A stretch of DNA of 9,689 nucleotides from an uncultured Rhodospirillaceae bacterium (lineage in GTDB: Bacteria > Pseudomonadota > Alphaproteobacteria > MPNO01): the NCBI GenBank assembly GCA_937916005.1, contig CALGIA010000476.1:1-9689 (forward strand), in the 5' to 3' direction. Of the stretch, positions 7,034-9,689 are shown piece by piece. A program made the translations under genes and the position numbers. The stretch's first letter is position 1. Every line of letters starts with the position of its first letter. The notes below the pieces were generated by a model. It was not told where the DNA came from. It did not search any database and saw only the letters and a program-made list of their open reading frames with translations.

Positions 7034-7036
7034 GAA

Positions 7037-8353
7037 ATGGAGTGGTATTGGGCGCTTTCCTTCCTGCTCGGAATGGTCATGATTCCGATGTTCCTCGGCG
7101 TTCCCGTGGCGATCGCGTTCTTTGGCGCCAACATCATTGGCGCCATTACCTTCCTGGGCGGCGAGGCCGGGTTGATCCAGTTTGAACGTAATATGGTCGA
7201 GGGCCTGGTGCGTTTCTCACTGGCGCCGGTGGCGATGTTCATTTTGATGGGCGAGATTCTGTTTCACACGGGCGTGGCGATCCGCGCGATCGACGCCATC
7301 GAACAGCTGATCGCCCGCGTGCCGGGGCGTCTATCCCTGGTCGCGGTCGTCGGCGGAACCGTGTTTTCAACGCTGTCCGGATCCTCGATGGCGAATACCG
7401 CGCTTCTCGGTACGACCCTGATGCCGGAAATGAAACGGCGCGGCTATCACAACAGCATGGCGATGGGACCGATTTTGGGGACCGGCGGGATTGCGATGCT
7501 GATCCCGCCATCAAGCCTGGCTGTGTTGCTCGGAAGCCTGTCGGGCATTTCCATCGCGGGCATTCTGATTGCCGGCGCGATCCCCGGCCTGATCATGGCC
7601 GTGGTCCATTTTTCATATGTGGTGATCCGCTGCACGCTGAATCCGTCATTGGCGCCGGCCTATGACATTCCGCCGATGACATTTTGGGAACGGCTGCGCC
7701 CGACGATGATCTATGTGGTGCCCCTGCTCAGCCTGTTCGGCGTGGTCGTGGGCAGCATATTGGTGGGCGTCGCGACTCCGACCGAATCCGCGTCCCTCGG
7801 CACGATCGGCGCGGTGCTGGCCGCAGCATGTTACCGCTCGCTGATTTGGAAGGATCTGTGGAAGGCGATCACCGAAACCGGGAAACTCACGGTGATGATC
7901 TATTTCATCATCGCCGCCTCGCTGACCTTCTCCCAGATCCTGTCATTCTCCGGCGCGACAGCCGGCCTGCTGTCTCTCATCCAGCAAGTCGATCCCACGC
8001 CACTGGTCTTGCTTTCCGCCATGATGCTGCTGATGCTGGTAATGGGGTGCTTCATGGACCCGGTGAGCATCATGCTGATCACGCTGCCGTTCTTTATCCC
8101 CATGGCGGAGCAGATCCGGATCGATCTGATCTGGTTCGGGGTGCTGATGCTGCTGGCGCTGGAAATCGGACAAACCACGCCGCCCTTCGGCATGCTGCTT
8201 TTTGTCATGCGGGGCATCGCGCCACCCTCAATCACAATGCACGACATCTATGCCGCGGTGACGCCCTTTGTGGTACTGGAAATCGGCATTCTGGTATTCC
8301 TGATTTTGGTCCCCGGCGTGGTCACCTGGCTGCCCAAGTTGATGGCGGGATAA
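7037..8353 (+). CDS. dctM: TRAP transporter large permease subunit, DctM family
   Basis: A 438-residue very hydrophobic inner-membrane permease with about 11-12 membrane segments, the normal DctM length. Conserved stretches in order: SGSSMANTALLG at 114-125, PEMKRRGY at 130-137, LIPPSS at 155-160, GVATPTESASLG at 244-255 and TPPFG at 381-385. It carries the solute and coupling-ion path of the TRAP system. The ATG is 3 nt past the dctQ stop, with GAGGTG (7022-7027) inside the dctQ end as its ribosome binding site. The Rieske oxygenase gene follows 113 nt downstream on the same strand, which ties substrate import to oxidation if co-transcribed. Confidence 0.95.
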   Translation: MEWYWALSFLLGMVMIPMFLGVPVAIAFFGANIIGAITFLGGEAGLIQFERNMVEGLVRFSLAPVAMFILMGEILFHTGVAIRAIDAIEQLIARVPGRLSLVAVVGGTVFSTLSGSSMANTALLGTTLMPEMKRRGYHNSMAMGPILGTGGIAMLIPPSSLAVLLGSLSGISIAGILIAGAIPGLIMAVVHFSYVVIRCTLNPSLAPAYDIPPMTFWERLRPTMIYVVPLLSLFGVVVGSILVGVATPTESASLGTIGAVLAAACYRSLIWKDLWKAITETGKLTVMIYFIIAASLTFSQILSFSGATAGLLSLIQQVDPTPLVLLSAMMLLMLVMGCFMDPVSIMLITLPFFIPMAEQIRIDLIWFGVLMLLALEIGQTTPPFGMLLFVMRGIAPPSITMHDIYAAVTPFVVLEIGILVFLILVPGVVTWLPKLMAG

Positions 8354-8466
8354 AGCCGACTCTTTCCGGGTCCCCCGCGAACACACCAAGGGTTTTGATT
8401 TTGTCCTTGCCCCTCCCTATTCATCAGCATACTGTTTATTGTCAAATCCAAGGATGGAAGAGCATC
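8354..8466 (+). promoter_or_regulatory. Spacer between dctM and the Rieske oxygenase gene
   Basis: 113 nt with no strong terminator: only CAAGG (8387-8391) and CCTTG (8405-8409) could pair, around a 13-nt loop and without a T-run. A possible weak promoter is TTGATT (8395-8400), 17 nt, TATTCA (8418-8423). AGGATGGAAG (8451-8460) supplies the ribosome binding site for the oxygenase, GGAAG lying 6 nt before its ATG. Confidence 0.35.
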
Positions 8467-9534
8467 ATGTTTTTGAAAAATCACTGGTACGTGGCGGCCT
8501 GGAGCGAGGATGTGGGGCGCGAACCCCTGGGCCGGGTGATTTTGGGCGAATATGTGTGCCTGTACCGCACCGGGGACGGCGCGCCGGTTGCGCTGGAAAA
8601 CAGATGCCCGCACCGAAATCTTCCCCTCAGCGAAGGCAATCTGATCGGCGATTCCCTGCAATGCGCCTATCACGGCATTGAATTCGACTGCTCGGGCGCC
8701 TGCACCCATATTCCCGGCCAAACCGAAATTCCCGCCTGGGCCAAGGTCAGGAATTACAAGCTGGCGGAGCGTAATCGCTGGGTTTTCATCTGGATGGGCG
8801 ATCCCGATCTGGCCGATGAAGACCTGATACCCGACTATCATAAACATCTGGCCGATCCCGACTGGGTCGCGGTGACCGGCCAAACCCATGTCCAGGCGGG
8901 ATATCGGCTGGTGCTCGACAATCTGCTGGATTTATCGCATTTGACATACGTCCACGGCTCAACCACGGGAAACGCCGCGGTCTCGGAAAATGCCGTGATC
9001 GAAACCGAGACGGTCAATGACACGGTCTGCGTGACCCGCACCATGACCGATATTCCGCCCGCCACCGCCTTCGTTGAATATGGCGGATATCAGGAAAATA
9101 TCGACCGCTGGCAGATCAGCACGTTCATCGCGCCGGGCTATATCGACATCTGCAACGGGTCGGAAAAAGTCGGCGCTGGAACGCCGGTCGACGTCCGTAA
9201 ATCGAGCCAGGGTGAGTGGGGCTTTGTGGTGTATCACGCCCTGACGCCCGAAACCGAAACCACGACCCATCAATTCTGGTGCGTCGCCGGAGAAGAACGC
9301 TGCGTCGCTCCGGAAAAGCGCGAACTTTTCGGCGATCAGATGCGCAATGTTCTGAAGGAGGATCTGGACATTTACGAGGCGCAGCAGAAATGCATAAACC
9401 TGGACCCGGACGCGGTCGGCAACGACGCCAATCCGCGCGGCACAATCCCCGCCGATGAAGGGTTGTTGCAGATGCGCAGGGTCATCCGGCGGCTCTATGG
9501 CGACGAACAAAAGGGCGCGGCTACCCCAGGCTGA
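8467..9534 (+). CDS. VanA-like Rieske non-heme iron oxygenase (aromatic O-demethylase/hydroxylase oxygenase component)
   Basis: A 355-residue cytoplasmic oxygenase subunit, matching the length of vanillate O-demethylase VanA. The Rieske [2Fe-2S] ligands are CPH with C47 and H49, and CAYH with C66 and H69. The mononuclear iron site is seen in DNLLDLSHLTYVH: N152, D155, H158, H163; D299 in KEDLDIYEAQQ is the likely third iron ligand. The N-terminal FLKNHWYVAAW and PLGR also resemble VanA. Family members hydroxylate aromatic carboxylates or remove O-methyl groups as formaldehyde, using electrons from a separate ferredoxin reductase such as VanB. No reductase gene is visible here. Start ATG is supported by GGAAG 6 nt upstream and by the family N-terminus starting there; the same frame is open for a long way upstream but that part overlaps dctM and is not coding. 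Substrate unproven: vanillate is one option, other methoxy or sulfo aromatics are possible. Its last 14 nt overlap the opposing hydratase-like gene. Confidence 0.9.
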   Translation: MFLKNHWYVAAWSEDVGREPLGRVILGEYVCLYRTGDGAPVALENRCPHRNLPLSEGNLIGDSLQCAYHGIEFDCSGACTHIPGQTEIPAWAKVRNYKLAERNRWVFIWMGDPDLADEDLIPDYHKHLADPDWVAVTGQTHVQAGYRLVLDNLLDLSHLTYVHGSTTGNAAVSENAVIETETVNDTVCVTRTMTDIPPATAFVEYGGYQENIDRWQISTFIAPGYIDICNGSEKVGAGTPVDVRKSSQGEWGFVVYHALTPETETTTHQFWCVAGEERCVAPEKRELFGDQMRNVLKEDLDIYEAQQKCINLDPDAVGNDANPRGTIPADEGLLQMRRVIRRLYGDEQKGAATPG

Positions 9535-9689
9535 CCTCGCACGCGCCGATGCCTTTGAGTTCCACGCGCGCATGGCAGGGAAATTCTTCGACCCAATGCA
9601 CCGGGGTGATGGACCCGGACGAGATGATGTCGCCGGCCCGCAGCATGCCGCCCTGCGCGGCCAGCGCATTGGCGAGCCAGACGATTGCT
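9521..9689 (-). CDS. C-terminus of FAH/2-keto-4-pentenoate hydratase-like enzyme (5' part outside window)
   Basis: Partial: the last 55 residues and TAG stop (complement of 9521-9523); the rest lies beyond the right edge. The pattern AIVWLANAL, then LRAGDIISSGSIT at about 16-28, then KGIGACEVSL at the end matches the C-terminal part of the fumarylacetoacetate-hydrolase-fold family, in particular 2-keto-4-pentenoate hydratases and 4-oxalocrotonate decarboxylases, which usually read LxAGDxILSGSL and end in GLGxVxxxF. These enzymes work after meta cleavage of catechols, consistent with the neighbouring aromatic genes. Its 3' end overlaps the oxygenase gene by 14 nt in the opposite direction. With only the C-terminus seen, hydratase, decarboxylase and hydrolase roles cannot be separated. 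Confidence 0.8.
   Translation of the reverse strand, partial: AIVWLANALAAQGGMLRAGDIISSGSITPVHWVEEFPCHARVELKGIGACEVSLG

Noticed and set aside
8387..8409. Possible terminator after dctM
   Set aside because: Only a 5-bp stem with a 13-nt loop and no T-run; too weak to call.
7684..8466. Long open frame in front of the Rieske oxygenase, which would extend it by 261 residues
   Set aside because: It overlaps dctM, whose sequence is strongly conserved in its own frame, and its translation is His/Arg/Asp-rich shadow sequence. The Rieske family N-terminus begins exactly at the ATG at 8467 with a ribosome binding site.
8959..9669. Minus-strand open frame of 236 codons at the right end
   Set aside because: It runs antisense through the oxygenase gene. 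The genuine minus-strand gene here uses another frame and stops at 9521, with recognisable FAH-fold C-terminal sequence.

Overview
The window looks like a GC-rich proteobacterial chromosome segment. Codon use, the good GGAGG-type ribosome binding sites and the GTG starts would fit an alphaproteobacterium, but that placement is inference; there is no rRNA or other taxonomic marker here. I count nine protein genes, two of them cut by the window ends. I see no tRNA, rRNA, CRISPR array, insertion sequence or phage gene.

Layout, left to right. (1) A minus-strand MetE-core (methionine-synthase-II-like) zinc methyltransferase, missing only its last residues. (2) Divergent from it, a plus-strand MFS transporter with a four-copy DPER repeat at its N-terminus, followed after 82 nt by a UbiD-family prenyl-FMN decarboxylase. 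(3) Converging on UbiD with a 15-nt gap, a minus-strand ACMSD-type amidohydrolase. (4) An AT-rich divergent regulatory region of 277 nt. (5) A plus-strand TRAP transporter operon in the order dctP, dctQ, dctM, with a strong intergenic hairpin between dctP and dctQ. (6) After 113 nt, a VanA-like Rieske oxygenase. (7) Overlapping the 3' end of the oxygenase by 14 nt, the C-terminus of a minus-strand FAH/2-keto-4-pentenoate-hydratase-like enzyme.

Taken together this reads as an accessory catabolic locus for an aromatic or aromatic-like carboxylic acid, possibly methoxylated. The TRAP system, whose binding protein carries the conserved carboxylate-binding arginine, and the MFS protein would handle import or export. 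The Rieske oxygenase would hydroxylate or O-demethylate the substrate. Two mechanistically unrelated decarboxylase families (prenyl-FMN UbiD and metal-dependent ACMSD type) could remove carboxyl groups. The hydratase-like enzyme resembles those acting after meta ring cleavage. A MetE-core methyltransferase beside a possible demethylation pathway suggests one-carbon handling, but this is speculative. The substrate cannot be read from the sequence. A ring-cleavage dioxygenase, an oxygenase reductase (VanB type), UbiX and a transcription regulator are all absent from the window and would have to lie elsewhere.
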